Shown piece by piece: positions 7,973 through 17,727 of a stretch of DNA of 64,000 bases. Source of the DNA: Aphrocallistes beatrix (lineage: Eukaryota; Porifera; Hexactinellida; Sceptrulophora; Aphrocallistidae); the NCBI GenBank assembly GCA_963281255.1, contig OY725493.1, forward strand, positions 1,797,550 through 1,861,549, written 5' to 3'. Under the pieces are notes generated by a model. The model worked only from the letters and a program-made list of their open reading frames with translations. It ran no database searches and was not told where the DNA came from. Both the position numbers and the translations under genes were made by a program. Every line of letters starts with the position of its first letter. Within the stretch, counting starts at the first letter, position 1.

Positions 7973-10840
7973 ATGATGACAGAAGAGAAGCTCCAGCTGT
8001 TGGTAGTAGGCATTTCTGAGGGTCGCTACTTCCCAGCTAGACCAGGACACAGCCTGGTAGTGGAGAGCACCTTCTCCGGCAAGTCTCTCTCCACCGACTC
8101 AGTCCCCCACCACACCTCTCCTCACATCAACACGGAACTGTGCTGGGAGATCTCTCAGAAGCAGCTGCAGCAGCACCGTCTGCACCGCACTCCGCTCAAG
8201 CTCGTCGTGAGCGCTCTGGACAATCGGACCAAGTCCAAAGAGCAAGTCGGCTACCTACTGCTGGACCTCCGCACCGCTCAGCAGCGTCCGGCTAAGGGCC
8301 ACTGGCTGAAACTCCTGAACGTGTCCTACCCCCGACTCAAACCGGAGCTGTTCCTACTCCTGACCCAGGAGCTCACACAGGCACAGGAGAACGCCGGTCC
8401 TTCTCTGCTGAATCAACCCGATCACTCCGCTCTTCCCCCCACAGCGCTGCCCCGCCTTCCTAGGATGACCCTAGACCCTAAGCACGGCTACTTCATCGTG
8501 GAGGAGGAGCAAGGGGACAAGAACTCCCTCCGCTCTCTATTCGCACTCACCTTCACGATACAGGCGGTGCTGCACCCTCAGAACTACCCGGCCTATGGAT
8601 CCTCCCACTCGGACGCCTCCCTCCAGCTGGTCTACTCGCTGCTGGGGTCTCAGATACAGTCGGAGGTGTTCTCCCTCACTCTGGGCGCGGAGAGTGAGCG
8701 GACAGACCAGCAGCTGGACACCTGTGGCTTCGCGGCCTCTACCACCTTCAAACCGGAGCGTATCACCATGCGGGTGTTCTCGTCTCGCGAATCTCTACAC
8801 CTCCTCCTCTCAGGACACAGCCCGGTGGCTCTCACACTTCTGTCAGAGGAGCACCCCATCGCTAGTGGAGAAGTGCACCTCTCTGAACTCGCGGACACTC
8901 TTACTCGCCCCTATGACTCCCTCCCCACCCACATCGAGCGCCACATCCGCCTGCTGCCTTCCCAAGTAGAATCGGTGCCACTGAATGAACAGCTGATCAG
9001 TCTCGCTGTGTCTGCATCTCTACGCGTAGAGGCGTCAGGAGATAATCCTGTGTATGTTGAGTCGAAACCGGAGACTGTCCCTCCTTTCCCGGACCTAGAA
9101 GACCACTTCCCCCCTGCCTCTGACCCTCCCTCCCCTCTCATCCAGTCTCCAGATCTCGCGCCCCTCCCTCTTTCCCCTGAGGAGAGTGTGCCATTCTGCT
9201 TCACTGTCGACATTCCTACCATCACGAACCTATCCCTCCCCCCGTCAGGCTCCTACTCCCTCAACTACCTCTATCCCTTCTTCGCGGTCACTCAGCCGAT
9301 CGAGATCCCTCTTCCGCACCCCCTCCCCTCCTCTCACCCGCAGCGTATCCACAGCTCATGCTGCCTATTCGACCTGCGATCCCCTCTCTCACTCCTCATG
9401 CAGCACACACAGACGGAGCCGCTACTGATCCAACTCTACGAACAGTCTCAGCTCCTCGCCACCTCGACCGTTCTCCTCTCCTCCGTATTCTCCCACGAGG
9501 TGTCTTCTCACACCTTCTCTCACTCCATGAGCTCTCCTCTCCTCTCTCGCTCTGGCACTGTGGCAGAACTTCAGATAAATCTGTCCCTCGCCCCCGCCAA
9601 CTTGGACCCTCCTTCCCGCACAGCGGATCCGCACCCAGTGGAGACCCAACCTCTCCAACCCACTTTTCCTCAGCGTAGTCCCATTATTGAGCCAACACCT
9701 CACGTAACTCTTGCACCTTCTGTACCTCCCTTATCCCTCGTACCCTTGGTACCCCTTGCACCCTCACATCCACCTCGCACGCCCCCTGTTCCCACACAGC
9801 GCGAGGGAGGCATGGACCGGGTCCTGGGTTCGGAGGCGTACCGAGAGGCGCTGCAGCTGGAGCTGTGGAAGGAGAGGGAGGAGACTGAGTTCAGGGAGAA
9901 GCTGAGAGGGAAAGAGACGGAGCTGTTGGAGAGACTGGCTCAGGAGTGGAATCGCCAGGAGGCGAGGAAGAGGGACGAACTTGAGACAAAGTCTCGTCAC
10001 TTCGAGGAGCTACAAGCCGAGCTGAAGAATGGACTGGAAGAGGTGAGGGAGCGGACAGGAGTGTTGGAGGGGAGAGAGCAGGAGTTGATGAGGAGGGAGC
10101 AGAGTCTGTGCATCCAGATGGAGAGGTGGGAGGGGGAGAAAGAGAGTCTGCGGCGGGAGGTTGCTACTGCCTACGAGCAGAAGCTGTCTATAGAGAGGGG
10201 CCGGCTGGTGCTGGCAGACGAGAAGCTCAAGACGCTGCAGGAGAGACTGGGAGATGTGGAGCGCAGGCTGAGTCAGAGGGAAGTGGAACTGCAACGAGTA
10301 ACTGAGGAGAGTCGCACCAAGCCAGAGGCGCGACTGCAAGCAGAGCTAACCGTGGCAGAATCAGAGAAGGGAAAACTGGAACAGCAGCTGTCTCAAGCCC
10401 TCCAAGCTAAGCAGCAGTACCGGCAGCAGTGGGGACGGGCGCTGCAGGAGCTGGCCAAGGTGCGTCAGCAGGAGTACGCGACCAGTCAGGCCAAGCTGAG
10501 GCAGGAGCAGCAAGAGCTGGAACAGCTGAGACATACGTACATGCAGCGAGAGGAGACTCAGGGCATCGCACAGGAGCTGCAGAGGACGAGGCAGGAGTTG
10601 GAGCAGCTACAAGCCTCCTCCCAAGGAATGGGGGGGAGCACCCTCTCAGAGGGAGGGGACCAGAATGAATCTCTCACTCGCAGCGTCTCTGGGAGTGCGC
10701 GGAGTGAGCTGGAGGGGAAGATCGCTCGCTGGGTGGAACAGAGGAACATATTGCTACAGACAGGGGTCTATTCCAGTGAGGACCCCACCATAATGCGACT
10801 AGACGAGAATATTAATGCAGCTCTGAAAGCAAAGAAGTAG
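7973..10840 (+). CDS. CEP120: Centrosomal protein CEP120
   Basis: This 955-residue single-exon protein matches CEP120 (human 986), which works with centriole elongation factors at the daughter centriole and in cilium formation. Residues 1-130 form the N-terminal C2 domain (LQLLVVGISEGRYFP, HRLHRTPLKL, VGYLLLDLRTAQ). Residues about 175-400 match the middle C2/DUF3668 region, with HGYFIVEEE and RSLFALTFTI. About 400-540 is a third C2-like part. A Pro-rich linker precedes a long Glu/Arg/Gln-rich coiled coil at about 620-890. The C-terminus RWVEQRNILLQTGVYSSEDP is the conserved family end. The start is ambiguous between two adjacent ATGs (7973 and 7976). A polyadenylation signal AATAAA lies at 10964. 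The complete lack of introns is unusual, since vertebrate CEP120 has many exons. The coding DNA is clearly GC-richer than its surroundings. Confidence 0.95.
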   Translation: MMTEEKLQLLVVGISEGRYFPARPGHSLVVESTFSGKSLSTDSVPHHTSPHINTELCWEISQKQLQQHRLHRTPLKLVVSALDNRTKSKEQVGYLLLDLRTAQQRPAKGHWLKLLNVSYPRLKPELFLLLTQELTQAQENAGPSLLNQPDHSALPPTALPRLPRMTLDPKHGYFIVEEEQGDKNSLRSLFALTFTIQAVLHPQNYPAYGSSHSDASLQLVYSLLGSQIQSEVFSLTLGAESERTDQQLDTCGFAASTTFKPERITMRVFSSRESLHLLLSGHSPVALTLLSEEHPIASGEVHLSELADTLTRPYDSLPTHIERHIRLLPSQVESVPLNEQLISLAVSASLRVEASGDNPVYVESKPETVPPFPDLEDHFPPASDPPSPLIQSPDLAPLPLSPEESVPFCFTVDIPTITNLSLPPSGSYSLNYLYPFFAVTQPIEIPLPHPLPSSHPQRIHSSCCLFDLRSPLSLLMQHTQTEPLLIQLYEQSQLLATSTVLLSSVFSHEVSSHTFSHSMSSPLLSRSGTVAELQINLSLAPANLDPPSRTADPHPVETQPLQPTFPQRSPIIEPTPHVTLAPSVPPLSLVPLVPLAPSHPPRTPPVPTQREGGMDRVLGSEAYREALQLELWKEREETEFREKLRGKETELLERLAQEWNRQEARKRDELETKSRHFEELQAELKNGLEEVRERTGVLEGREQELMRREQSLCIQMERWEGEKESLRREVATAYEQKLSIERGRLVLADEKLKTLQERLGDVERRLSQREVELQRVTEESRTKPEARLQAELTVAESEKGKLEQQLSQALQAKQQYRQQWGRALQELAKVRQQEYATSQAKLRQEQQELEQLRHTYMQREETQGIAQELQRTRQELEQLQASSQGMGGSTLSEGGDQNESLTRSVSGSARSELEGKIARWVEQRNILLQTGVYSSEDPTIMRLDENINAALKAKK

Positions 10841-11240
10841 TGTTATATTATCCACTGACATGTGCAGATATATATGTGCTTGCGCTAGCTTATTAAAGTT
10901 GTATTAGCGCTGTTCAATATACTGGTCATCTCTTAGATTAATCTTCCTACGTAGTAAACTGTCAATAAAATATTAGCTAAGATTTGCTCTTGAGGGACTG
11001 GGGGAGATTATGTAGCACAAGCAAATATTATATACATTTACAGTTTGTAAAATACGGATAACTCCCTGTTCTAAAAATAAGCAGCAGAGCGAGAGGGATG
11101 TTATTTTTACTCGTGTGTCTACTTCATTTTTTAGTCATGCAATAATACGGTTATATGGTATTAGTGCAACAACTTCAGAAACTATATAAGGCATCGTCCT
11201 TGTAAAATTTGACAAGAGTAATTTCGGATATACAAAATTA
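10841..11240. other. CEP120 3' region and BAIAP3-like 5' region
   Basis: AT-rich spacer between two genes on the same strand. It contains the AATAAA at 10964-10969 that probably ends the CEP120 transcript. I see no other feature. Confidence 0.5.
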
Positions 11241-14200
11241 ATGTTTTCCTATTTAAGTGCAGATTCTTCCCTAAAGAACATGGTAGACAAAGTGACAGAT
11301 ACAGACGGTTTCAAGGCCTACGCTCTCAAATGGAGAGGCTCCAGTAGCCAAAATTCCTTTTCTAAGACCAGCCACAAGATCAAGGACGTATTCACAAGGT
11401 TCCAGGACATAAGCAAGCGCGCCTATTCAGGCAGCACCGGAAGTGCTAACACCTCTAAAGAGGAACTAGAGAGTCCACAGCTGGACTGTCTCATTGCTAT
11501 TTCAGATCTGTTCAGTCAGTCCAACAACTATTTCGAAGAAGCAGCCAAGTTGGTGACTGAATCTTCAGACCCATCAGACCCTACCTCTGTTCCCATCCAG
11601 CTGATGGGTGCACCTGGGGAACTGGAAGGGTGCTCCTTGAAGGACTCGGAGAGACAGGACATACACAAGCTAGTTATTCTGGCGCTGAGAAGAGAAGCCA
11701 CCTCTAAAAAGGTGGACTCATTAGACGCAGAGAATGGACAGACGCATGAGGTAATACAATAGATACAATACAGCAGTTCTACGTATTTATAGCTTTGCTG
11801 TAAACTGTACTTCTATTTAGCTGGATGAAGGCGCGTGCTTGAAGGAAGTAGAAGCGATGTTGGAGCTAAGCGAGAAGGAGGCAGCAGCATGGAGGAAGAA
11901 AGCAGAGGCAGACTGTGTCTACACACGCACCCTCTCCCTCTCCCTGGAGGAAGCGACCGAACTGCCGGTATCGGATGCTAACGGGAAAGCAGACCCTTAC
12001 TGCAAGTTTGTGCTCGTGAGCAGAGCTGCAGTGGATCGGAATCCGAAGGGGAAGATGGCAGACTTGGCGCCCAAAGGAACATCTGTACAAATGAGCAGAA
12101 TACAGCCGAGAACCCTGGACCCTGTCTGGAAGGAGCTGTTCGAGTTCGAGCTGAGAGGGGAGGAGCTGCTGCTGCTGGAGGCGTGGGACTCGGATGCAGA
12201 GGACGAGAAGCTGGGAGTTAAGTCCGGATTTAAGGGATTTAAGGCCAAGTTGAAGGACAACCTCTCTCCTGGTCAGGATGACTTCTTGGGGAGGTGCTTT
12301 GTAGAATTGTCGGATTTTAGCACCTCCACCCCTCAGAGCACCTGGTTCGATCTGAGGTCTCACACCAAGAAGAGCTATCGCGGGAAGGTCCACCTCACCA
12401 TCCACACTCAGACGTGTCTGACCAACTCTCTCCTCTCCGTCTACAAGAAGGGGCGTTACGGGGACGAGCTGATGGAGCTGTTTCTGCTGGAGGCTGCCAG
12501 ATACTGCACTCAGTTCAACAAACCATTCGTAGATGGGAAACTTCCTCAGCCATTCTTCTCCATTGCCAACTCCATTCAAACACTACTCAGCATGGACAAC
12601 TTCCAAGCTACCATTGCACGTATTCCTTTCCTCGCGAAATACGTCACCAAGTACACGTACGTGCGTGATGAGCTGTGCATGTCTACCCTCGTGCTCTCCT
12701 CCATCTGGCAAGAAGAGATCGAGCGGATCCCCATGCGCTGCGTGCAGGAGATCATCTCCCACTTCTACTCCGTGTACCAGCACGAGTTGCAGCTGCTGGA
12801 GAGGATCAGCAACGTGTTCCCTAACAACTGCGCGAGGTCCCTTTCACACCTCGCTTCTGTCCTCAAGTCCATCACGAAGGTGTTCGAGTTCCTCAAGTTC
12901 ACCAGGCGGCTGCAGGAGGACCTGTCACTGTCAGAGGTGCTCAAGGAGAGGATTCTCAGAGATATCGACACTTGGAAGCAGCGAGAATTCGTCAAAGCGC
13001 AGCCTCTCTCCCCCAGCAACCCAGACCTGGACCAGGCCGCCACCCTCTCCGACGTGTGCTACGCCGCAGCGCAGTACCTCGCCAACAGCTGGGTGGGGTA
13101 CCAGAAGACGTTCAAGAAGGCGGGCTTGAACTACATCGATTTGGTGTTCAGCCGTCTAGACGAGTTGCTAGCCATGGAGATCAAGGAATTCTTTGAGAAG
13201 TCAGACGTTTCTCAGCTCTTCACTCTAGGAAGCAGAGAGGGTAAGGCGCTTGATAAGGAACTAGCCGACAAGTCTAAGGGAGCTCTCGTCATATTTCGTC
13301 TGTACCAAGCTGTGAGAGATGTGCTGAACTTCAGTTCCTACACCAAGACAAAGCCGGAAGATGGATGGTGTCTCGAGAAAGTGTACACCTGGTTCAAGCC
13401 CTGTGTCCTGACATGGATGGAGATAACAAAGTCCATCGCCAGTGCCTCCTTGGGGAGAGTGATCCAGTTCGATTCTGGACAAGTGTATGACAAATATAAC
13501 AACATCAAGGTGACGTCATCTGCAGTGGATACGTCCATCTGTTTCGAGCAGTGCTACCAATTCTACGAGCGGCTGCAATGGCCTGTGAATGAGGATACTT
13601 TCAACTTTATGATTAAACTGACTCTGGTAGGCGGTGACATCGCCAAGTGTTTCGCTCAGCTCTTGTCCAAGAAACTGGAGACCACCATCAGAGAGGGGAT
13701 TGAGAGTAAGCTTAAGTTTACCATAGATGAGCACGTCTGTTTGTTGTTGAACAATGTGCACGTCACAAAACACCATCTGGAAGAAATCCCCTCTAGACTC
13801 GACTGGAAATCTCTTGACAAAGACTTCCGAGGAGAGGGACAATCTCCTACGAACACGCTGCAGAGGGTGTTAGATGGCGCAATTGAGGACGTTAAGAACT
13901 CAGAATACAAAATGCTCATCACCCTAGGAGAGTGTTTTGAAAGAGAATTCCGGAAGTCATACCACAGTTGTCTAACACAGCCTTATGACTTCGATTTCGA
14001 TTGTGCGATGGATCCTCTGATGGTCTGGATGGTGGAGAATGTGCAGGGAGCGTGTGACACGCTGTGCACTGACCACTTTAGTGTCCTGCTGAAGGAGCTG
14101 TGGTCCAGAGTGATAAAGATCCTGATTGAATATAAAGACAACAAGACGAGGACAGAGGGACAGTACAAGCGTCTCTACCTCAGTCTGGAGGTGTTGTACC

Positions 14201-14898
14201 AGTTCTTCCACGGGAATGGGGACGGACTGGGTGAAGAGAACCTCCATTCATTCGAATTCGAAATCCTACAGAACTATTTCCGGCTGTACAGCCTTGGGAC
14301 TACGGATCTGATCCATAAGTATTACCGAGAGCTGGCGAGGGCTAACAAGAACATTTCTGAAAAATTCGGGAACCTTACTTTCAGTGTCTATTATCAAACA
14401 GAGAATAATCACCTGTCTATCTCAATTATCCGCGGAGAGAATTTCCCACGCTTGGACTCCTTTCTCGGGACTTGTGATCCTTACATCACAGTCAACCTCC
14501 TCCCAGAACTGGGCGAGTTCAAGACGCTGAAGACCAGGCATCATAAGAGGGCGTTATCCGCTCTCTTTAATGAAGAGTTTTCTGTACACATTCCTCTCGA
14601 AACTCTCCAGTCTAAGTCAAAGGTGGTGCAGCTATCTCTGTGGGATCATGACAGGATCTCCCAAGATGAGTACGCGGGGTCTATCTACCTAGATATCTCA
14701 GAGATACCCATAATTTATAATCTAATCTCAGAGACAGAAGGCAGAGCGAAGCCTGTCAGTAGGAATTTTATGTTCCCTATCGACCATCCTATTCTACAGG
14801 TTCTAAACGATAGAACGGTGGACAGAGACTCCATCTTATTTCTCAAATTTATCAGAAACTTAATCTCAGCAAGATCCAAGATCCCCCAATCCAACTAA
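11241..14898 (+). CDS. BAIAP3/Munc13-4-like C2-MUN-C2 protein
   Basis: Two exons (11241-11750 and 11821-14898), split by a 70-bp GT-AG intron in phase 0, encode 1195 residues, close to human BAIAP3 (1187). The first C2 domain covers about 203-355, with Ca2+-loop aspartates visible in SDANGKADPY and WDSDAEDEKLG. The large helical centre (about 390-1000; ELFLLEAARYCTQFNKPF, then the MHD1/MHD2-like parts) is the MUN region that opens syntaxin during SNARE-dependent vesicle priming. The second C2 domain lies at about 1018-1140 (LSISIIRGENFPRLDS, GTCDPYITV, LWDHDRISQDEYAG). There is no C1 domain, so it belongs with BAIAP3/UNC13D, not UNC13A-C. Choosing between BAIAP3 and UNC13D would need a tree. 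Expected role: Ca2+-regulated exocytosis or endosome-to-Golgi trafficking. Confidence 0.9.
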
Positions 14899-15228
14899 CA
14901 TACCCTGCAAACCAAGTGAGCTATTGACTTATTCATGCACAAGTAGAACTCTACAAATCTTGATACTATTGATAGATGCTTTGTATTATATCATTATTGT
15001 CTGGACTGCTGTTTTCATTTTTGTATTAGAATCATTATAGTTTCCTCAAATATTTCATGTTTTTAGAGTTTTACTGGTCGGGTGGGATTTTATGATCCCT
15101 TTTAGATAAGAAATACTCCGTTGCCACCTATTGTGAGGAGCAATATGTTTTTGCTCAAATGAAAGTTTACTTGCTATCCGAATTATTTCTTAATTTAGTT
15201 TTGAGATCTCCTATTAAACAACTAACAA
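14899..15228. other. Intergenic, no feature seen
   Basis: AT-rich spacer. A pyrimidine-rich stretch ending TTTCTTAATTTAG at about 15185-15199 looks like a 3' splice site 30 bp before the next start codon. Confidence 0.4.
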
Positions 15229-16530
15229 ATGTCAGAAAAGCACCCAGAAGTTCCACTAGCACCTCACTACTCCCTCCCTGAGTTGGAGGCAGCTCTCCAG
15301 CAGCTAACTCAGCATGTATCAGAAGAGAAACAACTCATTAAGGATAAGTTCCATCAGATCCACCAAATGGTATCACAGAGACAAACACAACTGATGGCAC
15401 AGCTGGATGCAATTCCAGCTGGCATTTCTGTCAGAATAGAGCAGCGTAAAGCTAGTCTGAAACAGCTGAGCCAGGAGAGAACTGAGACAGAGACAAAATT
15501 ACAGACTGACAAACTCAATGAGTCCCTACTGAAACAGTTATCTGACATCAACACAGAGATAAGCCGCATCCAGTCGGAACGTATCCCATTTCCTCAAGTC
15601 TCTCTTCGCTGTGATAAGGACCGTATACAGACGGTATTGGAGAACAGGTGCCTCATACAGAGAACTGTGAATGACTACTCTGCACGCGCACGCATAGAAC
15701 CCGTCTGGCATTCAGTGAAGAAGGGAGAAGGTGCCAATGAGTTGTACCACCCCTCAGCTATCTGCGTAGATCCCGCTACTCAGCTCATTTACGTAGGGGA
15801 GGACTGTATTACTCAGCGAATACAAGTCTTCACAAGTGAAGGGAAGCACTACTCTACCCTACGAAATGAAGAACTGCTGTTTTGTCACTCGCTAAAGATA
15901 CACAGGGAGCATATCTACGTATGTACTGGGATGTTGGGGATGTCTTACTTGCTTAAGTTAAACAAATCAGGAAAGACTTTAAAAGGCATGAAAACGGACA
16001 ATGAAGTCTTTGGGCTGTGTATAGATGGAGAGGATCTCTACACTTGCAGCTCCAAGTCACTGACATTACAGACCTACGATCTCGGCTTAGAGCCTAACAG
16101 GAAGATTCTGCTGAAGGCTAGATCCTTTGGTAATCACACAACACCCCGTGACTTATTCGTTTCTAAACGCGAAATTTTTGTTCTGTTTAGTTTTTACTCT
16201 CTTGAGAGCTACCAACTAGATCCCGTCCAAGTATTCCAGCTAGATGGGGTGCTTTTACGTTCTCTGGCTATCGGAAACCTAATAAAGAACGCACTGTACT
16301 TCTGTCTCGACGCATCTCAGAATATTCTGGTGAGTGACTTCTCAGCTCACTGCATCCGAATATTATCTCCTGATGGATCCCTGATACATAGCATTGGGAG
16401 GGCGGGGCGAGATCAAGCAGGAGAGTTGTACAACCCAACAGGTTTAACCGTGGACTGCAGGGACAGGATTCTAACGGTGGGGCGGAAACAGGACAATTTG
16501 CTCCAAGCTTTCTTAGTTTCTAATAGTTGA
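15229..16530 (+). CDS. Coiled-coil plus NHL-propeller protein (TRIM-like, no RING)
   Basis: This single-exon protein of 433 residues has a Gln/Glu-rich coiled coil at about 10-125 (many LxxQL heptads). An NHL-type beta-propeller follows at about 170-430. NHL units are recognisable at YHPSAICVDPATQLIYVGED and LYNPTGLTVDCRDRILTVG, and weaker units such as LDASQNILVSD lie between them. The layout matches the C-terminal two thirds of TRIM2/TRIM3/TRIM71-like proteins. No RING finger or B-box precedes it, so it cannot itself be a RING E3 ligase. A second protein of the same design lies at 31547-32803 on the other strand. The function is unknown; scaffolding or ligand binding by the propeller is an inference. 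Confidence 0.75.
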   Translation: MSEKHPEVPLAPHYSLPELEAALQQLTQHVSEEKQLIKDKFHQIHQMVSQRQTQLMAQLDAIPAGISVRIEQRKASLKQLSQERTETETKLQTDKLNESLLKQLSDINTEISRIQSERIPFPQVSLRCDKDRIQTVLENRCLIQRTVNDYSARARIEPVWHSVKKGEGANELYHPSAICVDPATQLIYVGEDCITQRIQVFTSEGKHYSTLRNEELLFCHSLKIHREHIYVCTGMLGMSYLLKLNKSGKTLKGMKTDNEVFGLCIDGEDLYTCSSKSLTLQTYDLGLEPNRKILLKARSFGNHTTPRDLFVSKREIFVLFSFYSLESYQLDPVQVFQLDGVLLRSLAIGNLIKNALYFCLDASQNILVSDFSAHCIRILSPDGSLIHSIGRAGRDQAGELYNPTGLTVDCRDRILTVGRKQDNLLQAFLVSNS

Positions 16531-17173
16531 ACTAACTCGATCTGTAATTTGTATTAGATACAGTCGAAATATCTCCTAGCTCAGCGTGTAGACTAGAATG
16601 CTAGTCCTAGGCTATGTACACGATATTATGTCAGATATGATCTTAATCTTAGTTATTTTTTCTTTTACATATATCTACGCGTACCTCTAAAGCTTTCAAC
16701 AATCCTGCGTGATATGACTAAGAAACTAGATTTTATAAAATCCTGATACTTCTTTGTTATGTGCAATTGCCATGACTTATTAAAGTACAAGCGCGCTTGC
16801 CGCACTTGCGTAGCGCGGCTAGCGGACACTTTGTGTCCACAGAGTCGCCCTGCGGACGCCTGGGGATTTCAAATAATCCACTGGTGGCCCCCTACGGGCT
16901 CAAAATATTTATTACTTTCCCTACAATCCTTTTCGAACTTTGTTTACTTTATACAATCATTGGAAACCAAAGCAAGCAAAATATTTTCAATTAGATTAGA
17001 AAATAGGATATTTGGAATCTACGTACATCCTTAAAAAACCCAAGTCAACTTTTGAAAGCTAGTCTCTACATACTTTCGAAATTTGTTCAACAGTATTTTT
17101 CATAAAATACTAGCATATTAGGGAAATATGACATTTTTGAGAAATCTTTGAATGATATAATGTGTATTTCCAG
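16531..17173. other. Intergenic with a Helitron-tail-like GC-rich repeat
   Basis: At about 16788-16868 a GC-rich block starts CAAGCGCGCTTG and contains AGCGGACACTTTGTGTCC. It matches, in reverse, the terminal 85 bp of the Helitron-like element at 4486-5035. The AT-rich DNA after it (to about 17130) resembles the DNA following a third copy near 50.2 kb, so these two copies share more than the GC block. No gene is visible. Confidence 0.55.
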
Positions 17174-17175
17174 TA

Positions 17176-17360
17176 CAGTCAGGGTCGCTTATTATGAATC
17201 CGCTTAATATGAACATTCGTTTATTATGAACTAACCTCCTGGTCCCAATTTCATATTTTAGATAGGATTTGTATTGAACAAAGTTCGCTTAATATGAAGT
17301 ATCTCTATTATGAACATATTTTTTGGTCCCCTGGCGGTTCACAATATGCGACCCTGACTG
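17176..17360. mobile_element. pogo/Tc1-mariner-like miniature element (185 bp)
   Basis: Ends CAGTCAGGGTCGC and GCGACCCTGACTG are perfect 13-bp inverted repeats flanked by TA on both sides (17174-17175 and 17361-17362), the duplication made by Tc1/mariner/pogo transposases. Inside, both halves repeat a TTATTATGAA-like motif. No coding capacity. Confidence 0.85.
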
Positions 17361-17362
17361 TA

Positions 17363-17727
17363 TTTTGAACTCAATTGTTAGAATTTCCACATGCCTGATA
17401 TAATCCTAAAAAATCGTTAAATACATGAGAACTTGTAGATGCAGATGACAACATCTAGCGTCTTGCTATTGCAAGCCTTCCCAGTTCATGCTTAATTCAT
17501 GTCCAGACTAACGATATTGATTATTAATTAATAAAGCCTCAAACCATCTTCGTATCCCTAACAACGTTCATATTTTGCATTTCATCTCTTGTAATGACTT
17601 CATTTGTACTATAAATAGAATACAGCCGTGTAAATCTATGTTACTATAAATACTCATCTCCCCTGCATTAATTAACCAAACTCTTCCCACATACTTTGTT
17701 TGAATACACATATTGATCGTTATACTC
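17363..17727. other. Upstream region of ANKZF1
   Basis: AT-rich spacer with no recognised feature. It probably holds the promoter of the gene starting at 17728. Confidence 0.4.
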
